A stretch of 64,000 nucleotides of DNA from NCBI GenBank assembly GCA_004292515.1, contig RDXB01000060.1, positions 1-64,000 of the forward strand, given 5' to 3'. The DNA comes from Oscillatoriales cyanobacterium (GTDB lineage Bacteria > Cyanobacteriota > Cyanobacteriia > CACIAM-69d). This document shows positions 1 to 7,839 of this stretch, piece by piece. A program made the translations under genes and the position numbers. The notes beneath the pieces were generated by a model. It was not told the origin of the DNA, made no database searches, and saw only the letters and a list, made by a program, of their open reading frames with translations. Position 1 is the first letter of the stretch, and each line of letters starts with the position of its first letter.

Positions 1-174
1 CGATCGGTCATTGGATTCGCGATCGCCGATCGGGGCAGCCGAGAAATTCAAGTCTCGCAAGTGTTGCCGGGTTTAGAATTGTCGATTATTACCGAAGCAT
101 TGCAACGGCTCGATCGCGAAGATGACGGACAAATCACCCGCTGGCTAATCGATCAGTTCCAGGAGAAATCTTGA
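1..174 (+). CDS. Uma2-family endonuclease-like protein, C-terminal part (cut by window edge)
   Basis: The reading frame is open from base 1 to a TGA at 172-174 and encodes the last 57 residues of a protein whose start lies outside the window. The residues (VSQVLPGLEL, then a helical tail ending in WLIDQFQEKS) resemble the C-terminus of the Uma2 (DUF820) family, PD-(D/E)XK nuclease-fold proteins that are greatly expanded in cyanobacteria. The catalytic core would lie upstream and cannot be seen. An almost identical 3' end occurs at 1376-1575. Family assignment is from recognition of the tail only. Confidence 0.6.
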   Translation, partial: RSVIGFAIADRGSREIQVSQVLPGLELSIITEALQRLDREDDGQITRWLIDQFQEKS

Positions 175-224
175 GTCAAAATGCCAAAGTTATCGATTCC
201 TTACGCTGATCTTGAGGGTTGACC

Positions 225-647
225 ATGCCAACCTCCCCGATCGCCCAAACCTCAACCGATCAAGACGCAGTGCTGATGCGATCGCTTGCCGGTCAATCTC
301 GCCACCCCCAACTCGGTCAAATTGCGATCGCCCTGCGCGATAACTTGCTCAACATCTACGGCGATCGCCTAGCCCATCTGATCCTCTTCGGTTCCCAAGC
401 CCGAGGCGATGCCCAACCAGACTCCGATCTCGATGTGCTGATTGTTCTGCGCGACCAGACCACCAAAATCGATCGACTACAAGAACAAGACCGAACCCAG
501 TTCATCACCGATCTCTGTCTAGACTACGAATTAGTCATCTGCCCCATCTTCTGGCTAGAAAATCAGCTAGATTGGGAACACCATCCACTCTTACAAAATA
601 TCAGAGCCGACGGAATTTCATTGATCAATGTCTGGCGAGATTATTGA
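225..647 (+). CDS. MNT-type nucleotidyltransferase, likely antitoxin of a HEPN/MNT pair
   Basis: Encodes about 140 residues with the minimal nucleotidyltransferase signature GSQARGDAQPDSDLDVLIV, that is GSx-ARGD followed by SDxDxxV, which carries the paired metal-binding aspartates. In HEPN/MNT modules this protein neutralises the HEPN ribonuclease, in studied cases by adding nucleotides to it. ATG at 225 is preferred; a TTG two codons upstream is possible. The 3' end overlaps the next gene by 20 bases, which suggests translational coupling. That this one acts as an antitoxin is inferred from the pairing. Confidence 0.85.
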   Translation: MPTSPIAQTSTDQDAVLMRSLAGQSRHPQLGQIAIALRDNLLNIYGDRLAHLILFGSQARGDAQPDSDLDVLIVLRDQTTKIDRLQEQDRTQFITDLCLDYELVICPIFWLENQLDWEHHPLLQNIRADGISLINVWRDY

Positions 648-1023
648 CCGAATTCAAAAAGCCCACGACAGCCTACGGGCAGCCCAATTGTTGCTAGATG
701 AGGGGCTTCCAGATTTTGCAATGCCGAGAGCCTACTACACAATGTTCTACGTTGCAGAAGCCTTTTTGATTTCTCGGAATTTCCGATTTTCTAGTCACTC
801 AGCAACTATCAGTGCATTTGGTCGAGAGTTTATTAAATCAAAAGAATTACCGATTGAATTTCATCAATTTCTGTTACAAGCATTTCAGTCCCGAGCGATC
901 GGTGACTATGGTGCTTGTGGCTCAATTGAAATCGAAGAAGCACAAATTCATATTGAGCGCGCACAACAGTTCATTGACTTAGCAAACCATTATTTTCAGT
1001 CTGAACCCGAACTAGATAATTAA
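628..1023 (+). CDS. HEPN domain protein, likely RNase toxin
   Basis: A 131-residue all-helical protein of the HEPN superfamily. It has the N-terminal helix pair with AYYTMFYVAEAFL and a C-terminal SRAIGDYG segment. The usual R-x4-6-H RNase motif is not present in textbook form; instead there is an arginine followed by Asp-Tyr, a variant I associate with HEPN proteins encoded beside MNT genes. It overlaps the MNT gene by 20 bases. HEPN toxins cut RNA or tRNA. Whether this copy is active cannot be judged from sequence. Confidence 0.82.
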   Translation: MSGEIIDRIQKAHDSLRAAQLLLDEGLPDFAMPRAYYTMFYVAEAFLISRNFRFSSHSATISAFGREFIKSKELPIEFHQFLLQAFQSRAIGDYGACGSIEIEEAQIHIERAQQFIDLANHYFQSEPELDN

Positions 1024-1053
1024 CAAGAGTCTTGTACCCGCTCTGCAAAACTT

Positions 1054-1347
1054 CTAGAGGGCACGCACTGCCTCCCGTAGCACAATATCTTTCAAGTAGG
1101 GGCGCAGCGATTGTGGTGTTCCTAAGTCAACCGAACAATTTAAAATTTCCTCTAGATAGTCCTTTAGCTCAATAAACGTAAATAATCCCACCGGCTTTTC
1201 AAACTCCACCAGTAAATCCACATCACTATCAACACCGGCTTCATCTCGCGCCACCGAACCAAATAGAAACAGCGTTTTCACCGAAAATGCTTGAATTTGT
1301 TGCTGATGGGTTAGTAACGTTTCGATAGCCGTTTGCCGACTCAGCAT
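1054..1347 (-). CDS. MNT-type nucleotidyltransferase (orphan antitoxin-like)
   Basis: About 97 residues from ATG at 1347; a longer frame to 1461 exists but reads through the Uma2 remnant on the other strand and lacks family similarity. The motif LFGSVARDEAGVDSDVDLLVEF is the GS-x10-DxD nucleotidyltransferase signature, and the length fits MntA-type proteins. Such genes normally sit beside a HepT (DUF86/HEPN) gene, but none follows here: the downstream neighbour is the 3' end of the convergent HEPN gene at 628-1023. It may be an orphan antitoxin or may have lost its partner. Confidence 0.78.
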   Translation of the reverse strand: MLSRQTAIETLLTHQQQIQAFSVKTLFLFGSVARDEAGVDSDVDLLVEFEKPVGLFTFIELKDYLEEILNCSVDLGTPQSLRPYLKDIVLREAVRAL

Positions 1348-1375
1348 CTTCAGTGCTCCGTCATTGCTTAAGTGG

Positions 1376-1575
1376 AATATTGGGTGGTGAACGTCGAAGC
1401 GCGATCGATTATTGGATTTGCGATCGCCGATCGAGGCCGCCGAGAAATTCAAGTCTCGCAAGTGTTGCCGGGTTTAGAATTGTCGATGATTACCGAAGCG
1501 CTGCAACGGCTCGATCGCGAAGATGACGGACAAATCACCCGCTGGCTCATCGAACAATTCCAAGCAAAATCTTGA
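1376..1575 (+). pseudogene. Uma2-family gene fragment (C-terminal end only)
   Basis: About 65 codons reading EYWVVNVEARSIIGFAIADRG to a WLIEQFQAKS tail, the C-terminus of a Uma2 protein. A TAA lies immediately 5' of the GTG at 1372, so the catalytic part is missing. Over roughly 165 bases it matches 10-174 with about 12 differences counted by eye (about 93% identity). It is read here as a truncated duplicate. Confidence 0.7.
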
Positions 1576-1639
1576 TTGTCTTGGTCGCGATTTTGCATGA
1601 ATCGTCTGATCTTTAATCAACACCGATCGCCCCATCACC

Positions 1640-2305
1640 ATGTCACCTCGGACGCTGGAACTGACCGATCGCCTCTATGACTATTTATTGGCGGTTTCGC
1701 TGCGGGAACCAGCCATTTTGCAAGAACTGCGGGCCGTGACAGCGCGCCACTCAGCCGCTCGGATGCAAATTGCACCGGAGCAAGGGCAATTTATAGCCCT
1801 GTTGGTGCAACTGTTGGGGGTGCAACGGGCGATCGAAATCGGCACATTCACCGGCTACAGCACCCTATGCGTTGCTCTCGCCATGCCCGAACAAGGGGAA
1901 ATCATTGCTTGCGACATCAACGCCAACGACACCGCGATCGCCCAGGAATTTTGGCAGCGGGCCGGCGTTGATCACAAAATCACCCTGCAAATTGCCCCAG
2001 CTCTGACCACGCTCAATCGCCTCCTGGCCGCAGGGCGAGCCGGTGACTTTGACTTTGCCTTTATCGATGCGGACAAGAAAAACTACACCCACTATTTCGA
2101 TCGCTGCTGTGAACTGGTGCGGCCCGGCGGGCTAATCGCGATCGATAACGTGCTTTGGTACGGGCGCGTGGCCGATTTGGCAAACCAAGAAAGCGCCACC
2201 GAAGCAATCCGGGAATTCAATGCCCGTTTGCATGGCGATCCTCGGGTAGATTTGAGCCTCGTGCCGATCGGGGATGGTTTGACCCTGGCTCGGCGACGTG
2301 GTTAA
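1640..2305 (+). CDS. class I SAM-dependent O-methyltransferase (CCoAOMT/COMT-like)
   Basis: 221 residues, the usual size of Methyltransf_3 (caffeoyl-CoA/catechol O-methyltransferase-like) proteins. The SAM motif AIEIGTFTGYSTL is near residue 64. The divalent-metal and catalytic segment FIDADKKNYTHYFD is near 140, and AIDNVLWYGRV near 170 supplies the second metal ligand region. Cyanobacterial members methylate small catechol-type phenolics with broad specificity. The natural substrate is unknown and there is no pathway partner nearby. The ATG at 1640 is the only sensible start. Confidence 0.9.
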   Translation: MSPRTLELTDRLYDYLLAVSLREPAILQELRAVTARHSAARMQIAPEQGQFIALLVQLLGVQRAIEIGTFTGYSTLCVALAMPEQGEIIACDINANDTAIAQEFWQRAGVDHKITLQIAPALTTLNRLLAAGRAGDFDFAFIDADKKNYTHYFDRCCELVRPGGLIAIDNVLWYGRVADLANQESATEAIREFNARLHGDPRVDLSLVPIGDGLTLARRRG

Positions 2306-2346
2306 GGCGACGTGGTTAAGGCGCAGTGAATTGGCGCAGTGAATTA
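2294..2346 (+). repeat. short direct repeats at the end of the O-methyltransferase gene
   Basis: Two copies of cgacgtggttaagg (the first containing the TAA stop) are followed by two copies of a cgcagtgaatt unit. The arrangement looks like slipped-strand duplication of the 3' end of the gene. Confidence 0.75.
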
Positions 2347-2497
2347 AGGGCTAGTTCCGCTAGTTGATGAAGGGATCACTAATTCGATCGCCAACGGAGC
2401 CTGGCCCAGCGCACCGCTCGATCGCAAATTCTGTCACCCTAGAAGGGGGAACCGCTCAGGGCGTACCCAGTTATTCCTCTCGATTTCGATCTTCAGC

Positions 2498-3496
2498 ATG
2501 ACGCTTCCTTCGACCCCTTTGATCGCCCTCGGATCGCTGCTCGGCCTCGGGGCGGCTGGTCTCGCCCTCTACCTACTCCTGCCCCGCAAATATCAGTCGG
2601 CCAACTCCGTCGCCAACGCCTACGATGAATGGACAGAAGACGGCATCTTGGAATTTTATTGGGGCGAGCACATTCACTTAGGCCACTACGGTTCACCGCC
2701 GCGCCGCAAGGATTTCTTGGTGGCCAAAGCCGACTTTGTGCACGAAATGGTGCGCTGGGGCGGCCTCGATCGCTTGCCCCCTGGCACGACGGTGCTGGAT
2801 GTGGGGTGCGGCATCGGGGGCAGCAGTCGCATCTTAGCCCGCGACTATGGCTTTCAGGTCACAGGTATCACCATCAGTCCGCAGCAAGTGGCACGGGCCA
2901 GTCAGCTCACCCCGCCAGATGTGAGCGCCCAATTCGCGGTGGATGATGCGATGGCCCTGTCGTTTCCCGATGCCAGCTTTGATGTGGTTTGGTCGATCGA
3001 AGCAGGCCCCCACATGCCCGACAAAGCCGTATTTGCTCGGGAACTGCTGCGGGTACTGAAACCGGGTGGCATTTTGGTGGTGGCCGACTGGAACCAACGG
3101 GACGATCGCCAAGTGCCTCTCAATGCCTGGGAGCAGCCAGTGATGCGACAGTTGCTCGACCAATGGGCCCACCCCGCCTTTGCCAGCATCGAAGGCTTTG
3201 CCGAACAACTGGAAGCTACGGGCTTGGCAGCAGGCCGCGTCGTCACAGCCGATTGGACCTCGGAAACCCTACCCTCTTGGCTAGACTCAATTTGGCAGGG
3301 CGTGGCCCGGCCGGCGGGCTTGGTGCGCTTTGGCTGGTCGGGTTTGCTAAAGTCCCTGCGTGAAGTGCCAACTCTGTTGTTGATGCGGTTGGCCTTTGGG
3401 GCGGGTCTTTGCCGGTTTGGGATGTTCCGCGCGGTGCGATCGACCCCCACCCAATCCTCCACCGTTGCCCTTTCAACGGCCAGTAGCAATCAGTAG
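2498..3496 (+). CDS. 2-methyl-6-phytyl/solanesyl-1,4-benzoquinol methyltransferase (MPBQ/MSBQ MT)
   Basis: 332 residues with an N-terminal membrane anchor (about residues 8-28) and a class I methyltransferase fold. The SAM motif VLDVGCGIGGSSR lies near residue 98, followed by GITISPQQV and later FDVVWSIEAGPHMPDK. From memory the sequence follows Synechocystis Sll0418 closely along its length, including SVANAYDEWTEDGILEFYWG near the start. That enzyme methylates the aromatic ring in both tocopherol and plastoquinone synthesis at the membrane. It is transcribed alone here. The extra serine/threonine-rich C-terminus is not conserved. Confidence 0.93.
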   Translation: MTLPSTPLIALGSLLGLGAAGLALYLLLPRKYQSANSVANAYDEWTEDGILEFYWGEHIHLGHYGSPPRRKDFLVAKADFVHEMVRWGGLDRLPPGTTVLDVGCGIGGSSRILARDYGFQVTGITISPQQVARASQLTPPDVSAQFAVDDAMALSFPDASFDVVWSIEAGPHMPDKAVFARELLRVLKPGGILVVADWNQRDDRQVPLNAWEQPVMRQLLDQWAHPAFASIEGFAEQLEATGLAAGRVVTADWTSETLPSWLDSIWQGVARPAGLVRFGWSGLLKSLREVPTLLLMRLAFGAGLCRFGMFRAVRSTPTQSSTVALSTASSNQ

Positions 3497-3590
3497 CACC
3501 CAGTAGAGGCGATCAGCAGAGGCGATCGCCCGGCCAGAGCGCTATTAATCGTTGTGCATCACGGTTAATAGCGCCCAATCTCTCCTACTA

Positions 3591-3899
3591 ACGTCAGTTC
3601 GGGATCAGGGGAGCCAAGACAAAGACGGGGGTGGTTAAGCTGAGGCGTTAACCAAAACAACTCTCAGAGAATGTCTGAAAAGCCAGAACTGATACTTTGC
3701 ACGCCCCATCGATCGGCGCAGACAAGGGGCTTGAACATCTTGCCCCCATGGCTATTGCTGCTGGGCCCGGGCCAGAAGATACTTTTCAGACATCCTCTCA
3801 TCAGACATCCTTTCAGCGAAATCATCACGATTCTGGTGGCATTCCATCAGCTTCATCGATTCCACAGGGCGATCGCAACTTCAAAACCCGAACTGACGT
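3591..3899. mobile_element. IS982-like internally deleted remnant with 13-bp terminal inverted repeats
   Basis: The left end acgtcagttcggg (3591-3603) and right end cccgaactgacgt (3887-3899) are perfect 13-bp inverted repeats. The left 80 bases (including the segment ggcgttaaccaaaacaac) and the right part (cgaaatcatcacgattctgg, then ggcattccatcag) match the decayed IS982-like element at 25514-26204. The transposase frame is destroyed, and a second small element (3671-3793) lies inside it. It cannot move by itself. Confidence 0.75.
3671..3793. mobile_element. 123-bp MITE-like element (family B) nested in the IS remnant
   Basis: Perfect 12-bp terminal inverted repeats, atgtctgaaaag at 3671-3682 and cttttcagacat at 3782-3793. 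Inside are a degenerate form of the caaggggct...ccttg palindrome (3723-3742) and the string gggcccgggcc. A related element with the same ends and the same internal string lies at 30021-30245, and a third partial relative at 49796-49990. No protein is encoded. Confidence 0.7.
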
Positions 3900-3966
3900 A
3901 ACTTCAGAACTACTAATCAAAATTGCTAATGCAGTGGGTAGCCAGCGTTGTGGGCCTGCGGTGTCG

Positions 3967-3999
3967 CTCGGGTCTGACCTGGACTGCATCAGACCCGAG
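3967..3999. other. perfect 11-bp hairpin downstream of the ferredoxin gene
   Basis: ctcgggtctga (3967-3977) pairs with tcagacccgag (3989-3999) across an 11-base loop. It lies 47 bases beyond the ferredoxin stop. No T-tract follows on either strand, so it may be a factor-dependent terminator or an mRNA-stabilising structure. Confidence 0.5.
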
Positions 4000-4016
4000 T
4001 GATCTGGCTGCCATGG

Positions 4017-4083
4017 CTGAGGAGCGATCGGCTCCTGAACTTGGCTTATTGGGGCGTGCGTTGCAAGTCCGATCGCTCCTCAG
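4017..4083. other. perfect 15-bp inverted repeat spanning the ferredoxin stop
   Basis: ctgaggagcgatcgg (4017-4031) is the exact reverse complement of ccgatcgctcctcag (4069-4083). The left arm also folds on itself (ggagc-gatcg-gctcc). The right arm is inside the coding sequence of the ferredoxin gene and the left arm is beyond its stop. Confidence 0.6.
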
Positions 4084-4273
4084 GCACAATTGCCCCTTCC
4101 ACAGGACAAACTTGGACACAAATTCCACAATCAATGCAAGTGGCAAAATCAATCCAGAACCAATCAGTTCCTTTGGCGTTTTTGCCGGGGCCGGGGTGAA
4201 TGCAGGCGACGGGACAAGCTTCCACACAGTCACCCACGCCTTCGCAGGTGTGAGTCACGATCGAATGAGCCAT
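4046..4273 (-). CDS. bacterial-type ferredoxin, two iron-sulfur clusters
   Basis: 75 residues. The N-terminal half has THTCEGVGDCVEACPVACIH and the C-terminal half has CIDCGICVQVCP, so cysteines are placed for two clusters. The second is a clear CxxCxxCxxxCP [4Fe-4S] motif; the first has C-x5-C-x3-C-x3-C spacing as in seven/eight-iron FdxA-like ferredoxins. It differs from PsaC, which begins with a different motif and is 81 residues long. It is a soluble electron carrier with unknown partners, and is conserved in cyanobacteria at this size. ATG at 4273. It stands alone. Confidence 0.88.
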   Translation of the reverse strand: MAHSIVTHTCEGVGDCVEACPVACIHPGPGKNAKGTDWFWIDFATCIDCGICVQVCPVEGAIVPEERSDLQRTPQ

Positions 4274-4385
4274 AGGACGGAAGTTGGACGTTCTTCAACT
4301 AGCAAACTGGGCGGTTCCTAGTCTATCGCGACGTTAAGCAATGTAACGTCAGCCCCTTAACCTAGCTGCTCAGGGATGGTGCATC

Positions 4386-4485
4386 AAATTAGTGCGGGGT
4401 CAGTGGCAATATCGTGCCAATTCCATGAGTACCTTAAATTAGTGCGGGGTCAGTGGCGATATCGCGCCAATTCCATGAGTACCTT
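4386..4485. repeat. 50-bp tandem duplication, two copies
   Basis: Unit 4386-4435 is repeated directly at 4436-4485 with two base differences. Each copy begins aaattagtgcggggtcag and contains a near-palindromic gatatcgcgcc segment. Confidence 0.9.
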
Positions 4486-4754
4486 GCTAATCCTGCGTTA
4501 ATCCTGCTGTTTGCGCGGTAGTGGTCTTACCTCGACTGTGTTGCTCAATCCAGCGGAAACTGCTCGCGACCAACTGATCGGTGTACTTGCCCACACAGGC
4601 AGTCAGCATTAAACGAGTAGCGGGGGGACGACTCATCCAACACCCTGATTTGGTTCTTCACAGATCACTTCAGTTTTGATCGTTTGCAGTTCCTAAGTTG
4701 ATACTGATAGCGCTTTTTGACTGACTAATCACTGATCGATGAAAACAAGGAACT

Positions 4755-4900
4755 TTAGGGACTGTCATCGTTTTTGGCACAAGCTGAAATGGTTGATTTT
4801 CTATGCTCTAGCCGTTGTAACAAGGGGCTGAAGCCCCTTGTTTTCAATGATCTTGCCACGGCAGAATCAGGGTTTTAGGCGACTTGATGATGGGCCCTAG
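4755..4900 (+). mobile_element. 146-bp MITE-like element, family A
   Basis: The ends ttagggactgtcatcg (4755-4770) and tgatgatgggccctag (4885-4900) are imperfect inverted repeats. The centre is the palindrome caaggggctgaagcccc-ttg (4821-4840). The same architecture and sequence occurs at 9532-9681 and, half-length and inverted, at 18524-18610. It is non-coding. Confidence 0.7.
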
Positions 4901-4969
4901 TCCTCTTCCTTGTCCTCATAGCCGATAGTGATTAGCCAGTGTTGAAAGGTAATTTTCGGACAGTTGTTT

Positions 4970-5668
4970 CTAGGCGGCGATCGCCTCTTCGTAGGGCACA
5001 AACAACGATTTCTTTGCGCCGCAGATCGGGCATTGCCAATCGTCGGGAATGGCCTCAAACGGCGTGCCCGGTGCAATCCCTGAATCAGGATCGCCGATCG
5101 CCGGATCATAAACCATCGAGCATTGGCGGCAAATCCACTTGTCGCCCGCAGCCTTAGTGGCCGGAGCCACGCCATCGAGACCGCGCAGGGCTTCGCTGTA
5201 TTGATCCGCGTGGTGATGCTCGATCGAAGTTAAGAACCCGAAGTTGCGGGCCGCGCTGCGGAACATCCCGGCGTGTTCGCGCGACTCATCGGCCTGTTCT
5301 TGGAATTCCCGCTCGGCTTCGGTGTCACGATCAGCCCGAGCTTCGGCGGCAAAGTTGGGATACATCGTTGTGTATTCGTAGGTTTCGCCCTCGATCGCCA
5401 GCTCCAAACAGCGCGCCGCGATCGCCTTCTTTTGCTCGTCGGTCAGGCTGGCGGGATCTTCCACCACCAATTCAGGGTGCATCAGCCGGAAGTGCGCGAA
5501 GGCGTGTTCCGTTTCTTGGGCCGCCGTGTCCCGAAACAGCTTGGCTAGGTCGCCCATGCCCAGCTTTTTGGCCACATCGGCAAAGAACAGATATTTGCGG
5601 TTGGCCATCGATTCGCCGCCGAAGGCATCGGCCAGGTTTTTGGCGGTGTTGGAGTTTGAAAGATCCAT
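4970..5668 (-). CDS. rbr: rubrerythrin
   Basis: 232 residues. An N-terminal ferritin-like di-iron domain (about residues 8-150) has the iron-ligand segments [21 protein letters not shown] and [13 protein letters not shown]-terminal rubredoxin-like domain (about 175-225) has CRQC and CPICG knuckles. Rubrerythrins reduce hydrogen peroxide using electrons passed through the rubredoxin iron. It is a cytoplasmic enzyme of oxidative stress defence. The gene is monocistronic and divergent from the GH3 gene. ATG at 5668 begins MDLSNS. The four 16-bp repeats upstream lie in its leader or promoter. Confidence 0.94.
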   Translation of the reverse strand: MDLSNSNTAKNLADAFGGESMANRKYLFFADVAKKLGMGDLAKLFRDTAAQETEHAFAHFRLMHPELVVEDPASLTDEQKKAIAARCLELAIEGETYEYTTMYPNFAAEARADRDTEAEREFQEQADESREHAGMFRSAARNFGFLTSIEHHHADQYSEALRGLDGVAPATKAAGDKWICRQCSMVYDPAIGDPDSGIAPGTPFEAIPDDWQCPICGAKKSLFVPYEEAIAA

Positions 5669-5691
5669 AGGACGGGTGGGGGGTTCTCAAT

Positions 5692-5755
5692 GAATAGCGG
5701 ACGGCGAGAATAGCGGACGGCGAGAATAGCGGGTGGCGAGAATAACGGATGACGA
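5692..5755. repeat. four tandem 16-bp repeats upstream of rubrerythrin
   Basis: The unit gaatagcggacggcga occurs at 5692-5707 and 5708-5723 exactly, and at 5724-5739 and 5740-5755 with a few changes. The array begins 23 bases 5' of the rubrerythrin start codon. Confidence 0.92.
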
Positions 5756-5936
5756 CCGGATCACAAGCCGGTTAAGCTTGCTTGCTCTCTAGTAGAGTTC
5801 TTAACTCATAGTCATTACGACTACGAATAATCTAGCACGTCGATCGCTGGCTGACAACTACCGCCCCATTGCCCTAGAGGCGATCGCAAATCGCAATCCC
5901 CGATAATGAATCCGCACCCCGTGCTGATCCCATCCC

Positions 5937-7679
5937 ATGATTGCTACCATCCCCGCTTGCTTGCCCGACCTCGATCGCCTCACCCTGCGCCAACAGATCG
6001 CCCAAATGGTGGTGGTGCGGGCCTCTGGGTTTTTGATGGATGCCCAAATTCGCTATCCCGCCTGGGAGCCGATCGCCCCGGTGCTGGCATCTTGGATTGG
6101 CGAGTTGGGTGTGGGCGGTGTGATTTTGCTGGGGGGCAGCGCGGCAGAGATTGCCCTACGCACCCACGAGTTTCAAACTTGGGCCCCCATTCCCTTGCTG
6201 ATCGCGGCTGACATTGAAGAGGGCGTGGGTCAGCGGTTTGCGGGAGCAACCCAGGGGCCGCCGCTGATGGCGATCGGAGCGGTGGCCCAGCGAGATTTAC
6301 CCCAGGCGATCGCGCTGGCCCAAGCCTATGGCGCACTGACGGCGGACGAGGCCCGGGCGATCGGCTTGAATTGGCTGCTGGGGCCGGTGGTGGATGTGAA
6401 CAACAACCCCGACAACCCGGTGATTAATGTTCGATCGTTTGGCGATTGCCCAGCGATCGTCGGGCAGTTGGCGGCGGCCTTCATTGCGGGGGCCCGGCAG
6501 CGGCCGATCCTGACGGCGGCCAAACATTTTCCTGGCCATGGAGACACGGCGATCGACTCCCATTTGGAGTTGCCGGTAATTCCGCACGATCGGGCCCGGC
6601 TGGCGGCGATCGAGTTGCCTCCCTTTGTGGCGGCGATCGCGGCGGGAGTGGATGCGGTGATGAGCGCCCATTTGCAAATTCCGGCACTGGATGCGACCTA
6701 TCCCGCCACCCTGTCGCGATCGATCCTCACCGATCTGTTACGCCATGAGTTGGGCTTTGAGGGCTTGATCGTCACCGATGCCTTGGTGATGGGGGCGATC
6801 GCCCGGCGCTATGGGGCCAACGAAGCGCCCGTGTTGGCCGTGGAAGCGGGAGCCGACATCTTATTAATGGCCGTTGATCCACCGGGGGCGATCGAAGCGG
6901 TGGCCCAAGCGGTGGAGGCGGGCCGGATTGTGCCGGAACGAATTCGCGCTTCGGTGGAACGGATTTGGCGATCGAAAGCCCGGATTTTTGACTCGGAAGC
7001 CCCCGCGATCGCGCCGCCCCAAGCGATTGACCTGCGCCACCACCTGGCCCAGCCCCAGGCCCAATCCACGGTCGATCAGCTACTCATCGCCAGTCAACAG
7101 GGCGGCAACGGCAGTTTGGCTCTTCCCACTGCCGCCACCCCGAGCGATCGCACCTTGGCCAACGAAGATCTAGAAAACCTGGGAACCCTGGCGGAGGTGG
7201 CCCAAACGGCAACCTCGCCAGTCCAAATTGCGCGAAATCTGATCGCTTTGGATGATGCGATCGCCAGTGACTATCTGGGGCAGTTCACCCCGGCGATCGC
7301 CTGGCCGCGCCAGTGGGGCATCGGGCAACTCCAAATCGTGGATAGCTACAGCCCCGTAGCTCCCGACTCGATCGCCACCCTCGCGGCCCAAGGCCCCACC
7401 CTGCTGCAAATTTTCGCCCGAGGGAATCCCTTCCGAGGCAGCGCTGGCCTGACCCAAGGGGCGATCGCCTGGCTTACTGCACTGCGGTCAGCCAACACCC
7501 TAGCCGGTGTGATTTTATATGGCAGTCCCTACCTGCTCGATCGCCTGCGGCCCCTGTTGGGAGTCGATATTCCCTATCGTTTTAGCTACGGTCAAATGCC
7601 CCGGGCCCAGGCGATCGCCCTTGCCAGCCTGTTTGATCAGCCGATCGATGCCGGTGATGAACCCTACCCCCGCCGTTGA
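5937..7679 (+). CDS. glycoside hydrolase family 3 protein (NagZ-like beta-N-acetylhexosaminidase)
   Basis: 580 residues. The N-terminal GH3 barrel (about 15-340) has the signature KHFPGHGDTAIDSHLELP near residue 196, the loop that supplies the His/Asp acid-base in NagZ-type enzymes. VTDALVMGAI near 280 carries the nucleophile aspartate. A C-terminal domain of about 200 residues follows, more degenerate, as in cyanobacterial relatives. The probable reaction is release of N-acetylglucosamine from peptidoglycan fragments. No signal peptide is seen, consistent with cytoplasmic wall recycling. ATG at 5937 starts within an 84-base divergent region. Substrate is inferred from family. Confidence 0.87.
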   Translation: MIATIPACLPDLDRLTLRQQIAQMVVVRASGFLMDAQIRYPAWEPIAPVLASWIGELGVGGVILLGGSAAEIALRTHEFQTWAPIPLLIAADIEEGVGQRFAGATQGPPLMAIGAVAQRDLPQAIALAQAYGALTADEARAIGLNWLLGPVVDVNNNPDNPVINVRSFGDCPAIVGQLAAAFIAGARQRPILTAAKHFPGHGDTAIDSHLELPVIPHDRARLAAIELPPFVAAIAAGVDAVMSAHLQIPALDATYPATLSRSILTDLLRHELGFEGLIVTDALVMGAIARRYGANEAPVLAVEAGADILLMAVDPPGAIEAVAQAVEAGRIVPERIRASVERIWRSKARIFDSEAPAIAPPQAIDLRHHLAQPQAQSTVDQLLIASQQGGNGSLALPTAATPSDRTLANEDLENLGTLAEVAQTATSPVQIARNLIALDDAIASDYLGQFTPAIAWPRQWGIGQLQIVDSYSPVAPDSIATLAAQGPTLLQIFARGNPFRGSAGLTQGAIAWLTALRSANTLAGVILYGSPYLLDRLRPLLGVDIPYRFSYGQMPRAQAIALASLFDQPIDAGDEPYPRR

Positions 7680-7839
7680 AGAGGGTGCAGGGCGATCGGG
7701 AGGGCAGGCGATCGCCCTCCCAAAAATCGCCAGTACCGATCGAAACAACTATGATGAAAGCAATGATTACGACCACCCCGAACCCTGCGGATTTAGTCCA
7801 GTCCCGGTAGATTCGGTCGCTCCCTTCACTCCAGTTCCT

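Larger units (their letters stand above)
4274..4969. other. non-coding spacer with repeats between the ferredoxin and rubrerythrin genes
   Basis: About 700 bases. It holds a 50-bp tandem duplication (4386-4485), an unassigned 49-codon frame on the minus strand (4487-4636) and a miniature repeat element (4755-4900). No recognisable gene was found. Confidence 0.6.

Noticed and set aside
4487-4636. 49-codon minus-strand frame (ACVGKYTDQLVASSFRWIEQH)
   Set aside because: It reads like a protein fragment, possibly from a transposase, but I could not assign it and it overlaps no conserved context.
5692-5755. Possible CRISPR-like array
   Set aside because: The 16-bp units are directly adjacent without spacers, and no cas genes are present. 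The same holds for the other tandem repeats.
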